A DNA stretch of 64,000 nt from Raphanus sativus (lineage: Eukaryota > Streptophyta > Magnoliopsida > Brassicales > Brassicaceae): positions 52,621,265 through 52,685,264 of the forward strand of contig NC_079516.1 in NCBI RefSeq assembly GCF_000801105.2. The letters are read 5' to 3'. A program made the position numbers and the translations under genes. The notes under the pieces are model-generated. The model had not been told where the DNA came from. It searched no databases and saw only the letters and a program-made list of their open reading frames with translations. This document shows, piece by piece, positions 24,424 through 35,762 of the stretch (position 1 is its first letter; each line of letters begins with the position of its first letter).

Positions 24424-27400
24424 CTAAGTAGGTTTATCATCTTCGTCCATCGTGTCCACCTGTTTTTGAACCCCATCAGCTTCATGGCTTCCTTCACTAT
24501 CCGAATCCAAAGAGTTTGCTCTCTTGTCGTCATTCATATCAGAGCCCTCTGTGTCCGAGTCTGAGACTGGACCGAGTTTCTCCTTCCCATGGTCATCATC
24601 TGTATCAGAACAACTCTGCGTCTCAGAGTCCGAAGAATCATTACCATGATTTGGTTTTCCCAGTTCAGTGATCCCCATTGTCTCCTTAACAGCTGCTACA
24701 TGCTCAGTGACCAGGACCTCAGGAACTGTCGGCTTAGTTTGACTCTCACCAACTTGTGCGGCCAATTCCTTGATTCTTTGAGTCTGACTCTCTTCATCTT
24801 CTCTACTTCTTTCGGCTTCGTTTTCAAAATGTACAGAAGGAGCTGTGCTATGAGCCCAACTCCCAGCAACTTCAGAAGCTAGAAGATCTGACGTTCTTAT
24901 AGTGCCTACTCCCTCTGTGTCTTGCGTATCCCTTCGATCGTTCAAGGGGTTCGTTACCATGAGAACAGCTCCATCGTTCTGATCACCTTCATGCACCTGA
25001 GTTTCGAAGTCTATTTGCATTGTATCACCAGACTTCCTCTGATGGTCATTTGCTGGACTCTGAGTTTCGTCGACTTGCTCTGTTCCTACAGGGTCTGTTC
25101 CCAAAGTGGGTGCTGTACCAGTACCACCTATATCTGAGCCAAACCCACCTTTCGAGACTTTGTCGGAGCTCGTATAGTCAGCTTCTTGGGTGTTTTGGCC
25201 TTCCTGACTCATGATGTCACAATCATGCTTCTGAGTAGCATCCGCATCTTCACAGGACGTATCGAAGACTTCGTTTCTGTCAGACCTTTGACCTGATGTG
25301 GAGGAGCTTGCCTTGGCAGGACATTTCGTGTGGCAAGTTTCTCTGACATCTTCCAGAGTATTACCTCTGTTGGGATTTCTGTTCACTGGATTCACATCAA
25401 TATCTAATGAAATATTGTCACAATTTTCCTCATCTTCTAGAGTTCTCTGCATGTTCTTGAGCTGTTCCTGCTGCTTTGCAAACAAAGCCGAGATCTCCTC
25501 AGTCGTAGAATAAAATGCCCGCAACTGTGTTTCACTGCATGAAGATTCCGCGTGTCAATAAGTCAGACCACTCAAACTTGCGTGACAATGCATTTTAATA
25601 GTTTAAGCCAACAACACAGTCAACAACAAGTAACTACCTTCTTACCAGGAAATCTAGACAACAAAAGAACAGTACAGCTAATCACAAACTTACAAGTGAA
25701 TAAAGAAAAGCATGCATGCGTTATATTTTTTCACCATTGACGTTTGAAGATCTACCATTATATACAGAAGAAGTTGAAGCCTAAAGTAAGTACCACCACG
25801 CGTGTAATTTGTCTTACCGGAGCATGATTCTTTCTCTTGCACCACGGTGTCTCTGTCGTTCAACGTCGAGGTCTCGAAGCGCAGCACTTATCTCTAGTTC
25901 TAAGGCAGACACTTTCGCCCATGCTTCTTCTCGGGCTGCCTGCTAACATAACAAAGAAAGTCTCAGCTTAAACATAAAACTTCATGGAGACAACTTAACA
26001 AAATTCCTAAGCTACATGTACACGATCTCCCCAAGAGCATAGTATCATATTTCTGTAACATGAGGCAGAGGTGGAAAGCAGAAGCATGTCGTTGATGTAA
26101 GAATATGAAAAAAGAAAATAGTAGTGGTAGCCAAATTTATTTCCATTCTTACCTTTTCGTTCTCTAGATCCTTTTGCAGTCTTTTTATTTCAAGGTCAAG
26201 TTCTTCCATTTTCTGCTCCAAATAGAAGTTTTGTTTGCAACAAATGCAACCGTTAATACAGAAAGAGAAGTCAGAAGATAACCATACAAAATAAGAAGAA
26301 AATTGCATTCAGTTCAGGTACTTTTTGTGCATCAGCAGAAGCAAGCTGCTCCTCGGAAACTTGAGCTTCTAGCTGACGGTTTCTATTGTCAGAGTAGACC
26401 AGCTTCTGCCGTGTATCTTCCTATAAAACACCAACAAACTTCTCAAATGACAAAAGAATGGAAAAAAGGATTTCAAGGTTTCTGTAGAATAAATTACAAA
26501 ACATACCAATTTTGACATCAAAGTTTCCACTTGGATGGACCTTTCTTTCTCTGTCTCCTGAATATTTGGCAAGTAAGGTGTCTTATTCTGAAGCCATAAA
26601 TAACGAAGAGGAGTTAATTCACAGAGAAAGTCTCTATTCATACCTTCATTTTGTTGATTACTTCTTGTTGTTCCCTCTCGTGTTTCATAGCAACATCAGA
26701 AAATCTATTCAATTCTTCCTGAGCCTCAATTTGGCATTTATGTATCGCAGCTTTTATTTCAGCAGCGGCAGTTTCTCTTTCCTCTTTTCTTTGGTTTCTC
26801 TCTTCATCGAGCCCTGTCTTCAGTTCATCTATAGTGGCCTTTTGACTGAAAGCAATAATTTGAAGTTAGCATAGGGCTACATTGCAATACTCGGGCTTAT
26901 AAACGCATATCCACATAAAAAATATTAAAGAAAGGTCAATATACAGAAATCATATGAACATGGAAAGAGTTTATACAAAAATATACAAAACAACTTCTGA
27001 AAGAAGCCGTGTATAAATTTTAAGCCATGTGTTGTTGCCAAAAAGACCGAACTGAAATAGCTCGAAGTGACAGTTCTTAGGAACGACTGATGTCTAGCTC
27101 TAACTTCTGAATCTCAAAGAGGGGACCTGATAAATGATGAAAATTAACGTAGAGATATTCTATGTTGGGGCAGGTAATTCGATTTGGATGTCCTAAAACG
27201 GAGTTTCTGGAAAATTTGTAACAAACTCACAATACTTGCATAAAATATAATAGTAAGAACGACAATCAACAAGGGAAAAATAATTCATTTACCTTTTAAT
27301 TATTTCATTTGCTTCACTGAGAGATTGCAAAGAACCGCTTAGTCTCTCGCCAAGGTCATCTATCGAATGCTTCTGCTCAGCTGATACTTTGTTGACCTGC

Positions 27401-28891
27401 GCCAGTTCTTTCTGCTTGGTATCTATTAGCTCACGCAGCTCAATTAGTTCATTTTGAAATGATTTTGCAACAGATTCTTTCATCTTTTTTATTTCCTGCA
27501 GAATGCAAAGATAAATTAGTAAAGATACTTAAGTAATCTACCAATCACTCGAAGATCATACCATTTTTTAATTATATGTAACAACATCTAACTTAAAACG
27601 TACACTTTCATGGAGCTCCACAATCGCCCGGGACTCATTACGCAGCGTGTCAACGGTAAGCACTTGTGCTTCTAATTGTTTCCTCAGATCCTTCAGACAA
27701 CAATTATTTGTTGACACAAAAATTGCGTTATAATGACATCAAGGTTTTATAAAACCTCTAATAACAGACGCCACAATAGAAGAAGAACCTACTGTGTTTG
27801 ATCTCTGGAGGCTCTTAAAATCATCCAAAGATATTGGACCATCAGGACCACCAATGCCTATGCCCTTCGGCCTCTTAACTTCAGATGTTATATCCTCTTC
27901 ACAGCAGCAAAAGCACATATCAAAAGTGAGAAAAACGTGTTATATAATGATGAAAAAGTGTCTTGATATACCCCATTCGTTATGGTAAGTTAGGGCAGAA
28001 AGAAGCCTAGAATGTGGTACCTGCTTTTCTTTTTCTGCTCATGGAGGAAAGTGCAGTATTATTCCCAAGTATTTCACGGTATACAAAAGCATAGGCCTTT
28101 TCTGAAAGAAAGATAAAAATGCAGCGGTCAAGTAAGTGTTAACACGTCAAATGAGCATCAAAACGGTGAACACCACAGTTTCTAAAAACCACTGATTAAA
28201 GGAAAGTTATGACTACCATGGTCAGGAGGAGCAGCAAACGATATGATGTCACCATGCTGAACCCTGACTTCAGGGCCTTTCTTCTTCAGTCTCTCCCAAT
28301 TGAGAAACGTACCATTTGTGCTGCATCAAACACATAAAATAAACACAACACACAAAAAAGCCTAAATTTTTAGTTCACTAACCTAAAGCAGAAGAGTACT
28401 TCACTAACCTAATGTCTTCCAAAAAGACAGACGCGTCAGAGCTTGATCCATCACTGCTTGTGAGCTGCTTACGATGCATCTTACAGTGATTCCCACTTAT
28501 GGCAGCCGATTCAACCTGACAACTGCCGTGACACGGCAGCCGCCCGAAGCAATGCTCATCAGAAGTCAGAAGTATGTTTATGCCCTAAAAATCAGGAATC
28601 AAAAATCAAAACTCCTGAAAGAGAATCACACACTGTAGTACAGTCCCCTTAGGGTTTCACCAAAACCCAAACCTGGCGGCGTTTACGAGCATTGTTCGTG
28701 ATTGCGGTGAGGACGCCCCAGACGTTGGAATCGTAGTTCTGCAGCGGCTGAGAGGCGATCTTAGCAGCGGCTGAGACGATGAAGTCCTTGGAGTTCATCG
28801 ACGGAGACGGAGTAGCGTCGGTTTGGCTATTATTGATCCGCGACGCAGCGGGAGCCGCCGCTTTGTTCCCGTCCGCCGCAGTAGACGACAT
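24424..28891 (-). CDS. FHA-domain coiled-coil protein (At2g45460 orthologue)
   Basis: Thirteen exons join in phase to 872 aa: 28891-28673, 28584-28409, 28320-28217, 28101-28021, 27896-27793, 27690-27604, 27495-27293, 26845-26644, 26557-26507, 26420-26322, 26212-26153, 25939-25818 and 25534-24424. All have GT/AG borders. An Ala/Ser-rich N-terminus (1-50) precedes an FHA domain (about 74-180) with the hallmarks GR (in EHCFGRLP), SGNHC and TNGTFLN. These form the phosphothreonine-binding surface. A K/R-rich SMSRKRK patch may be a nuclear signal. Long coiled coils follow (about 230-500), rich in E/K/Q heptads. The last exon encodes an acidic, Ser/Thr/Asp-rich, low-complexity tail ending EDDKPT. 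The family is annotated in Arabidopsis only as SMAD/FHA domain protein and its role is unknown. Phosphopeptide binding as a scaffold is an inference. Confidence 0.9.
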
Positions 28892-29799
28892 TTAGGGTTT
28901 CGATTGGAAAAAAATTGGCGGGGATTTTGAAAACCCTAACTCTGATTTGATATAGTGAGTGAAGTGAAGAAGGGGCTTTTTATTCTCTGTAGTTTTGTGT
29001 AAAGCTTCTCGAGGAAGATGGACGTCTGAACGCCCTGTCGTTTGTTAAATGGAACCGAGGCATGAGCGTCGTTTTTACACAGTAGTAAACGATAGGGTCT
29101 GTGCTTTTAGAATATAGAAACGAAATGAGCGTCTTTCATTGTCGGTGTGGCCTTTCGCTTTCTTTAATGAATATTACTGGCCCACCTCTGCTAACTCTAG
29201 ACAGGGTAGACCCCGTTCATTGTTAGATGTATATTGGCACATTCGAAACGATATCATTTTGAACCTTCAAATCTGGAAGACCATTCATGAACTTGACAAC
29301 GTAAATTAGCAAGTATTAATAATAATAAAATCTAAAAGTGGAAACTTTGTTTTATTCGTTGCTTCGCGTGTAGAGGTATAAGGTATCGTTTGCTTTCTAA
29401 TTTTTAAGGAAAAGAACTAAAGTTACACTCACTAATACTACAGAACATTCAATTATACACCACATAGTGGTTGTTTTGTGCATATAATTTTTATTTGGAA
29501 CTTTAAATTGGTGGCACATTTGCATATTTGTGTTGTTCCAATCTAAATAAAATGCAAAAAGATTATAGAAGATAAATAACTGGAGAGGGGCAATATCCCA
29601 ACAGTCTAGTATCAGATAAACAGTGAAAGCAATAATGAAAATATGATTAAATAAAAAGATTTCAAACCTCACTCTCTAATCCCATGTTTAAACTCAACAA
29701 ACATAAGCACAAAAGCAAGTAGAACAAAAAAAAATTAAATAAAAATGAACAAAAGCAGTGCGTAATTTACGAGAATTCGAAAAAGTTCCAATTTCACGA
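28892..29799. other. Upstream region of the FHA gene and 3' region of FLA8
   Basis: The two genes run in the same direction. The sequence just above 28891 is the FHA promoter and leader. The AT-rich stretch up to 29799 includes the FLA8 3' UTR. No gene is supported. Confidence 0.6.
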
Positions 29800-31050
29800 T
29801 CAAAGAGACACTGAAACGACTACAGTAACGAGCGTGACCAATGCGGCGAACAACGACGGTGAGCTCACGACAGCCGCCGATTTAGCCGTCTTGCTGTCCG
29901 CCGAACCAGCCGGCGAGTCCGAAGGAGAGCTCTCCGGTGACTCATCAGTCGGAGGTGCTGGCGGCGAAGCCGCGGTGGGCGAAGGTCCTTCCGCCGGAGA
30001 CGGCGTCGGTGCGGTGACTGGTGCCGGCGACGGCGCCGGAGAAGTGGCGTTTCCGAATAGCTCCGGAGGGAGGAGAACTTTATCCACCGTGAAAATCACA
30101 ACAGGAGTGGCGTCGAGCACCGTGTCGGCGAGCCTCGACGGAGCGATACCGGTGTGGAGGACGACTTCGTCGCCGGAGGTCGACGTGGTGAGATCGTACT
30201 TCCCGGCGCCGTTGGTGGCTAGAGTGGAGATTTTGTTCTTGTTGGTCTTGAGAGAGCCTTTGGGCTTGTACTCAGCGAGGGCGTGATACTCTAGGAGCGA
30301 GACCACCTCAGCTTGCGTGAGCTTCGTCAGATCCGGTACGTCGTCGTCTTTGAAAGCTTCATCGGACGGTGCAAAAACCGTCAAGCCTTTTTCGATAGTT
30401 GACTCGTAAGTCTTGAGGACACCGCTCGAGACGAGCAGACCGGCGAAGGTTTTGCAACCGGCTTTCTCGAGCAGACCGGTTATGTTCGACACGGCGGCGG
30501 AAGGAGCGGGGGCGGTTAAGAGCCCCGGAGATATGATCGGAGCGTCGATCTCGAGGACGGAGATGTTGTAAGGGATCTGCTTGACGGACTTGGTGTAAGA
30601 TGAGTCGAGCTTGGAGCCTTCGGCGGCGGAGCCGAAGCCGACTTTGCCTCCCTTGAGGTCGGTGATGTTGACGAAACCTAGGTTTCCGGGAGCGTTTCCG
30701 GTGGTTTGGTAGAGCGTGGTGGTGAGAACTGTGCCGTCCGAGATCTTGTGGAGCTTCTGGGGGTCGTAGTAGTCGAGGAGGACGAGGAGGCTAAGAGCGT
30801 TTTTGATGACGGAGAGGGGATGTTTTCCGGCGAGGGAAGCCATTGCGCCGTTGTTGAGGACGAGGAGGGTGACCGTGGAGCGGCTGTTGATTTCGTCGGC
30901 GAGCTTTGTTTGGGAGAGGTAGCTGTTGAAGGAGGAGTACTCCGGGTTCTCAGCGAGGATTTGAGTGATGTTGTGGCTGTGCACGGTGGAAGCAAAGGCG
31001 AGGAGAGAGAATGTGAAGGCGAGGAGGGAGAATGTCTGGAGCGCCGCCAT
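29800..31050 (-). CDS. FLA8: Fasciclin-like arabinogalactan protein 8 (FLA8/AGP8, At2g45470)
   Basis: Cell-surface, GPI-anchored arabinogalactan protein in plasma membrane and wall, thought to act in adhesion. The single exon gives 416 aa. Residues 1-25 are a signal peptide (hydrophobic [13 protein letters not shown]) cleaved before HNITQIL. Two fasciclin domains cover about 26-165 and 187-335; conserved stretches include TVLVLNNGA-like [21 protein letters not shown], and [10 protein letters not shown] in the second. N-glycosylation sequons include NIT and NIS. A Pro/Ala/Ser/Thr-rich AGP module (about 338-385, with [15 protein letters not shown]) is the hydroxyproline and arabinogalactan region. 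A hydrophobic C-terminus ([17 protein letters not shown]) is the GPI signal. High GC at third positions contrasts with the flanks. No lesion was seen. Confidence 0.95.
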   Translation of the reverse strand: MAALQTFSLLAFTFSLLAFASTVHSHNITQILAENPEYSSFNSYLSQTKLADEINSRSTVTLLVLNNGAMASLAGKHPLSVIKNALSLLVLLDYYDPQKLHKISDGTVLTTTLYQTTGNAPGNLGFVNITDLKGGKVGFGSAAEGSKLDSSYTKSVKQIPYNISVLEIDAPIISPGLLTAPAPSAAVSNITGLLEKAGCKTFAGLLVSSGVLKTYESTIEKGLTVFAPSDEAFKDDDVPDLTKLTQAEVVSLLEYHALAEYKPKGSLKTNKNKISTLATNGAGKYDLTTSTSGDEVVLHTGIAPSRLADTVLDATPVVIFTVDKVLLPPELFGNATSPAPSPAPVTAPTPSPAEGPSPTAASPPAPPTDESPESSPSDSPAGSADSKTAKSAAVVSSPSLFAALVTLVTVVVSVSL

Positions 31051-31908
31051 GGTGAGACGGTTGAGTTTTCAGTGTGAGTGTGGAGCAGAGGAAGTGAGAA
31101 GACAGAGAGGGAGGATGAAGTTAAATGAGGTGAAGCTAATGGTTAATTGTTAACCGTGGTTAGGTTATAATTTAACTGGGGTTGGTTTATCCTTTATCAG
31201 TGTGTGTTGTTTATAAGGAAGGCGGGTTGGATTGGGGCCATGTGCTTTTTTCAGACAATAGCTGTAAGAAGAAAGAGGCCATTCCATTTAATTGTCTTTT
31301 TGCTTAAATTACCAAAATGGGCTTTGGGCTTCTTCTTACAACACCTTGATATTCTTTGGCAAAAATAACCACTTTAGATGACTTTTCCTAATAAAATATA
31401 ATAAATTATACTTTTAATTGATGGATCATGTGTGTGGATTTTTTTTTTTGGGTAAAAATGATTGTGTAGATGTATCTTTGTGTTCACAATTTTTAAAAAT
31501 CTGAAAATGTGTTTTAAAGAATACCAAAAATAGTTTGTTGATTGGTGGCTTGGGTATTTATGATTCAAGACCTGACTTTTAGTATTATAGAATAAAAATA
31601 CATGTTATAAATATATTTATAGTCGGTGAGGGCCAATATTGGATTACAGCTTCCCATTATAAGATTTTTTTGAGCTGTTAAAGCAATATTCTCCACATGT
31701 ATAATATCAAATAGTGATTGTGTGATACTACTAACCATTCAATCAAACATTTTCGATTTTAATAAATATAAATAAAATATTGTTCTTTGTTTAGTTTGCT
31801 TCTTACTTGAAAAAAAGAATCTATTTTATAGTTACAGTGTTTACCAAGTTGAAAAAGTATTAGTGTGCTTACATATAAGCCACTTGTCCAGAGATTGAGA
31901 GAATATCA
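31051..31908. other. FLA8 upstream region; the expected GRF9 gene is absent
   Basis: In Arabidopsis, as remembered, GRF9 (At2g45480) lies between FLA8 and AUR3. Here only about 860 bp separate them. I see no QLQ or WRC zinc-finger coding on either strand, only promoter-like and AT-rich DNA. Confidence 0.6.
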
Positions 31909-32468
31909 TCAAATGAGGCACACACCTTTAGGATCTGCGTTCTTGACGATCCACGGGTGTTGCATTATCCTCGTAAGAGAGAGAGTCTTTTCGAAGGATC
32001 CTTTACAAGAAGCTGCAGAGAATTATAAACAAATGTATGTTAATGCTCCATAACCAGTCCAGCAAGAGAGTGTTTCTGAGGGTAATGCTTTACCTGACTG
32101 ATTAAATTTCTAGCTTCTGCAGAGACATTTGGCTGAGGAGGAAAACTCAGATTAATCTTAACAATTCTGCAAATCATTAAATATAAGAAAAACTTCATCA
32201 GGAACTATAAGGTTTAAGTTTCTTCAGTCATTTAATTTCTACACTTCGGTTACCTCTTGAATGTATCCTTCTGACTCTCGGCTTCAAATAGAGGGTTACC
32301 ATAGAGAAACTCGTAACAAAGTATCCCTAAAGTCCAGTTATCAACAGCATGAACGTGATCTCTGTTTTCAACCTTCTCAGGTGCTAAGTAATCCAACGTC
32401 CCACACATTGTTTTCCTCTTGTTACTTGACTGCACTGACCACCCAAAATCAGCAATTTTTAACCTCCC
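31909..32468 (-). pseudogene. AUR3: Aurora kinase 3 relic (psi-AUR3, At2g45490): 5'-truncated and frameshifted
   Basis: Aurora kinases phosphorylate histone H3 and regulate chromosome segregation. Only the C-terminal half remains, in three exons: 32468-32254, 32166-32094 and 32012-31909. The first starts just after an AG acceptor and encodes [15 protein letters not shown], then the activation loop [12 protein letters not shown]. The second encodes INLSFPPQPNVSAEARNLIS. The third encodes [12 protein letters not shown], then loses frame. A length error in a CT-rich tract yields LLRG and a stop, and the expected [17 protein letters not shown] continues in another frame. The glycine loop, ATP-binding lysine and HRD catalytic loop are missing. 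No such sequence lies in the 307 bp before the next gene. The APE segment also carries K and H substitutions ([12 protein letters not shown]). It cannot make an active kinase. Confidence 0.88.
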
Positions 32469-32775
32469 CTGCAATGTAATATCACAATACTAATGAAAAA
32501 GATCCAAACCTTTCAACGTAAACACTATAAACTAGCCCTTCGGTTTTTGTACGAACCGATCAAGCTGACAAAAAACATTAATGAATTCACACTTTTCAAT
32601 TACTGTTTCCACCTCTATAATCCATTTTAAATATCAATCTTGCTTTCTGTAACATTGTAATGTAAATCATTTCGATTGTTTTGTTGTTTTTTTTTCTTTA
32701 GCTAAACACCATATTACAATCGGTCTGAACATTTACAAGTGTGACAACAAACACTTTTTACTCGCAAGAAGAAAC

Positions 32776-35251
32776 TCAATTAGAGCCAAACTCAGAGTTC
32801 CAACGCTCAAGCTCTTCCCATTTGCTTTTACTCAAGCTTGGTCTGATCACTGCCATTGACTTCCTAAAATCATCATACCTTAGCGGTCTCACCTGTAATA
32901 AAAAAAAACATTAAAAACATCAAACAAACAAACAATCTTTTTCAACTCGAAAGAGACTTCAAAATTGTTTTTGCAGGACTTGAGAGTTTAGAAGTATAAT
33001 ACTTTATTTGCTTGGATGGTGAGAATATCTGCACCGAGTTCTCTGATTGGCATCATTGCAGCTTCTTCACACAACGCTTGTAGATCACTTCCTGAGTATC
33101 CTGTTACATAAGTAAAGCTTATATGCTGCTTATTATTTATTAGACTACATCCTGGTGGTGGTGATACTATAACATTTCTTTATACAATAAAACTTGCCTT
33201 CGGTTTCTCTAACGATTTTATCAATGTCGCCACCGGATAAAGAGTGAGGCTGGCACTTCAGTTTAGTTTTAAAAAGAAGCTTTCTGACGTTTGAATCCGG
33301 CAACGGTACGTAGATTCTCTTTACCTACTCAAAGTGATACAATTCAAAGCATATAATATTCTCTTTACCTAACAAAGTTGACATGAAAATCCTGAAGGCG
33401 ATAATGTTCTTACCAGTCTTCTAAGCACTGCATCATCCAACTCCTGTGGCTTGTTTGTAGCTCCTGCAACCACATTACATCCATAAATGATGGTTACAGA
33501 GTGAATATTGGGGTTTGATGAAGGACTGAATTAGAAGGAAGCATACCGATGACAATGACCAAATCATCAGGATTAGAAGTCACACCATCAAACTGGATAA
33601 GGAATTCTGATTTCAACCTTCTGCTTGCTTCGTTCTCACTGATCGACCTTGTAGACATTATACTATCTATCTGTAAACCAGAGTAACATTCAGATATACA
33701 AGTGACAATATGTTGATCAGTAAACCATGAAACCAGTCTTGACACGGATAAAAAAACAACGTATAAGACAGAGAAAGAAGTAGGTACTTCATCCATAAAT
33801 ATCACAGAGGGTTGTCTGGATATGGCAACTTGGAACAACGTTTTAACTAACTTTTCAGCCTCACCCACCTGATACAGTCCCAGGAAAGTCAATTTGTCTT
33901 ATATTTGAAATGAAAAGCCCTATTACAAAAGAAAGTAAACACACACACACCCATTTTGATGTCAATGAAGATGCTGAGACGTTGAAGAATGTTGCCTGTG
34001 ACTCGGAAGCAACTGCCTTGGCAAGCATTGTTTTTCCATTTCCAGGTGGCCCAAAGAGAAGCAGACCTAACCAAAGAAGAACTTTTTCAACAAGGAACAA
34101 AGGTATCAAGAGAAGAAACAAATCTTTCTTACCTCTAGCTGGTCTTCGGAGACCAGTGAACAAATCTCTTCGTTTCGCCGGTAATATAACCATCTCCAAT
34201 AAAGCTTGTTTAGCTCCATCAAGTCCAGCTGCAATAATAGTTCAACCATAAGTCTGATTCCATCCGAGAAAAAAAAAGCAGAACAATGGCACACACACAC
34301 ACTCACCGACATCATCCCACTTCACAGATGGACTTCTGTCCACTATAGTTGTGTTGATCATCTCTTCTAACTTATCATCGTATCCATTCGCAGGTTTCGG
34401 GTTGTTAGTAGTACCATCTCTAGGGAGGCTCCTCGCCATTCCAACGCCGCCACCTCTGGGAAGTGAAGAAGTCTTTGGTGATGAAACTCTTCTATTAGAC
34501 GCTGTCGAGTAAACTGAAGCTGAAGCTGAAGAAGGAGGTGTTACACTTCTCTGCACTTAAAAAAAATATACAAAACATCACATTCTCCTAAAGTAGAACA
34601 AAAACAAAAACACAGAGAAAGAAGTAAAGAAAAATACCTTATTCTCAGACATTCCAACACCTAAAACAAAACAAAAAACGCACATTGATGTCAGAAACAA
34701 GCAAACCAATCAATGTGAACTCACAGGTATCTATCATCAGCATCATCACCTGCACGTTTACCAAGAGCTTGCAATCTCTCAGAGACTTGACTTTGCCATT
34801 TAGAAATCTTCTCTCTATACGATCTCACCTTCTCCTTCTCACTATACACAAGTCAAACACCAACTAATCAAAACCTTATAAAATAAAATAAAATAAAAAA
34901 AAATTGAAAGAAGAAATAATAATAATAATACTTGGAAGTGATATAGGAAGGAGAAGGGGTGGAGGTAGCTTCGGTCATGATCCTCTGAGCGTTTCTGTAA
35001 TGAAGAAGCGCGTCTTCGCGTAAACCCCACTCTTCTGCTCTAACGCCTTTAGCGATCTCCTCTTTCGCCAATTCGAAGTATCCTTTGAGCTTATACGCGA
35101 CCCGTTCGTTTGTAACCGCAGCTCCATCGACAACGTTCATGGAGGAGCCAGATGAAGATGATGATACGTTATTAGATTCTTCGTGACGATGATTGTGTTC
35201 TTCGGTGAGGATTGAGCTAAACGAATCGATTATATCTCTGAAGAAACTCAT
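32776..35251 (-). CDS. MIT-domain AAA ATPase, spastin-like (At2g45500 orthologue)
   Basis: Twelve exons join in phase to 495 aa: 35251-34932, 34841-34750, 34660-34638, 34550-34307, 34228-34133, 34066-33951, 33868-33788, 33670-33547, 33463-33414, 33324-33198, 33100-33003 and 32892-32776. A Ser-rich N-terminus is followed by an MIT domain (about 48-125: [20 protein letters not shown]). A basic/Ser-rich linker precedes the AAA module (about 225-450). The module has Walker A GPPGNGKT (264-271), pore loop KWVGE, Walker B IFMDE with Asp323-Glu324, sensor-1 region GATNKPQ, and arginine finger RR at 380-381. The C-terminus ends [12 protein letters not shown]. The family (spastin, katanin, fidgetin, VPS4) remodels microtubules or ESCRT-III; spastin-like microtubule severing is the likeliest role but unproven. 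The tenth intron starts GC rather than GT. Confidence 0.93.
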
Positions 35252-35762
35252 ATCTAACGAAAAAATAAAGATTTAATTGAACAGTGGTAATAACACTAAC
35301 ACAAAATAAATAAATAAATAAATAAATAATTAAAAAGACAGAATTGGTTTCAATCGCACCATGTTTTGGTCGGATGAATTCATGTCCGAGAGGAATCAAA
35401 TCGAATCAGAATTACCAGTGGATTAAGATAGATTTTTGATGAAGTGGAAACGAAGAAAAGACGCAAAGGTTGAATATGTCACATTGTTCGTAAGCCTCTG
35501 CGTCCGAAAGAGAGTTCGAACTAATTTCAAAAGGCCTTGGTTTTGGGCCTTTGAGAGAGGAATCAAATTGAATATCTCATTCATGTTTGTATATCTCATT
35601 CAAACTCGTTTAAGAAAGGCCTGTATGTCTATAATGGGCCTCATCTGTGGGCCCAATCAGATCTTCTTTCTTCTTAACACCTCTTCTTCATACCTCTTGT
35701 GTTGACTTTACCAACGGAAAGACAAAACAGAGAAACACTTCCAAAGCAGGAAGAAAAAAGAA
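35252..35762. promoter_or_regulatory. Shared promoter between the spastin-like gene and CYP704A2
   Basis: The two ATGs diverge across 511 bp. It contains two GGGCC/GGCCC-type words (TTTTGGGCCTTTG near 35540; GTGGGCCCAATC near 35647), common in crucifer housekeeping promoters. An (AAAT)n-like tract lies near 35307-35330. Confidence 0.5.

Noticed and set aside
29834..30286. Long open frame antisense to FLA8 (150 aa)
   Set aside because: It is the GC-rich shadow of the proline/alanine-rich FLA8 coding strand; no independent family signature.
32250..32474. Functional small kinase fragment
   Set aside because: It lacks an ATG, nucleotide loop and catalytic loop; it is an internal exon of the AUR3 relic.
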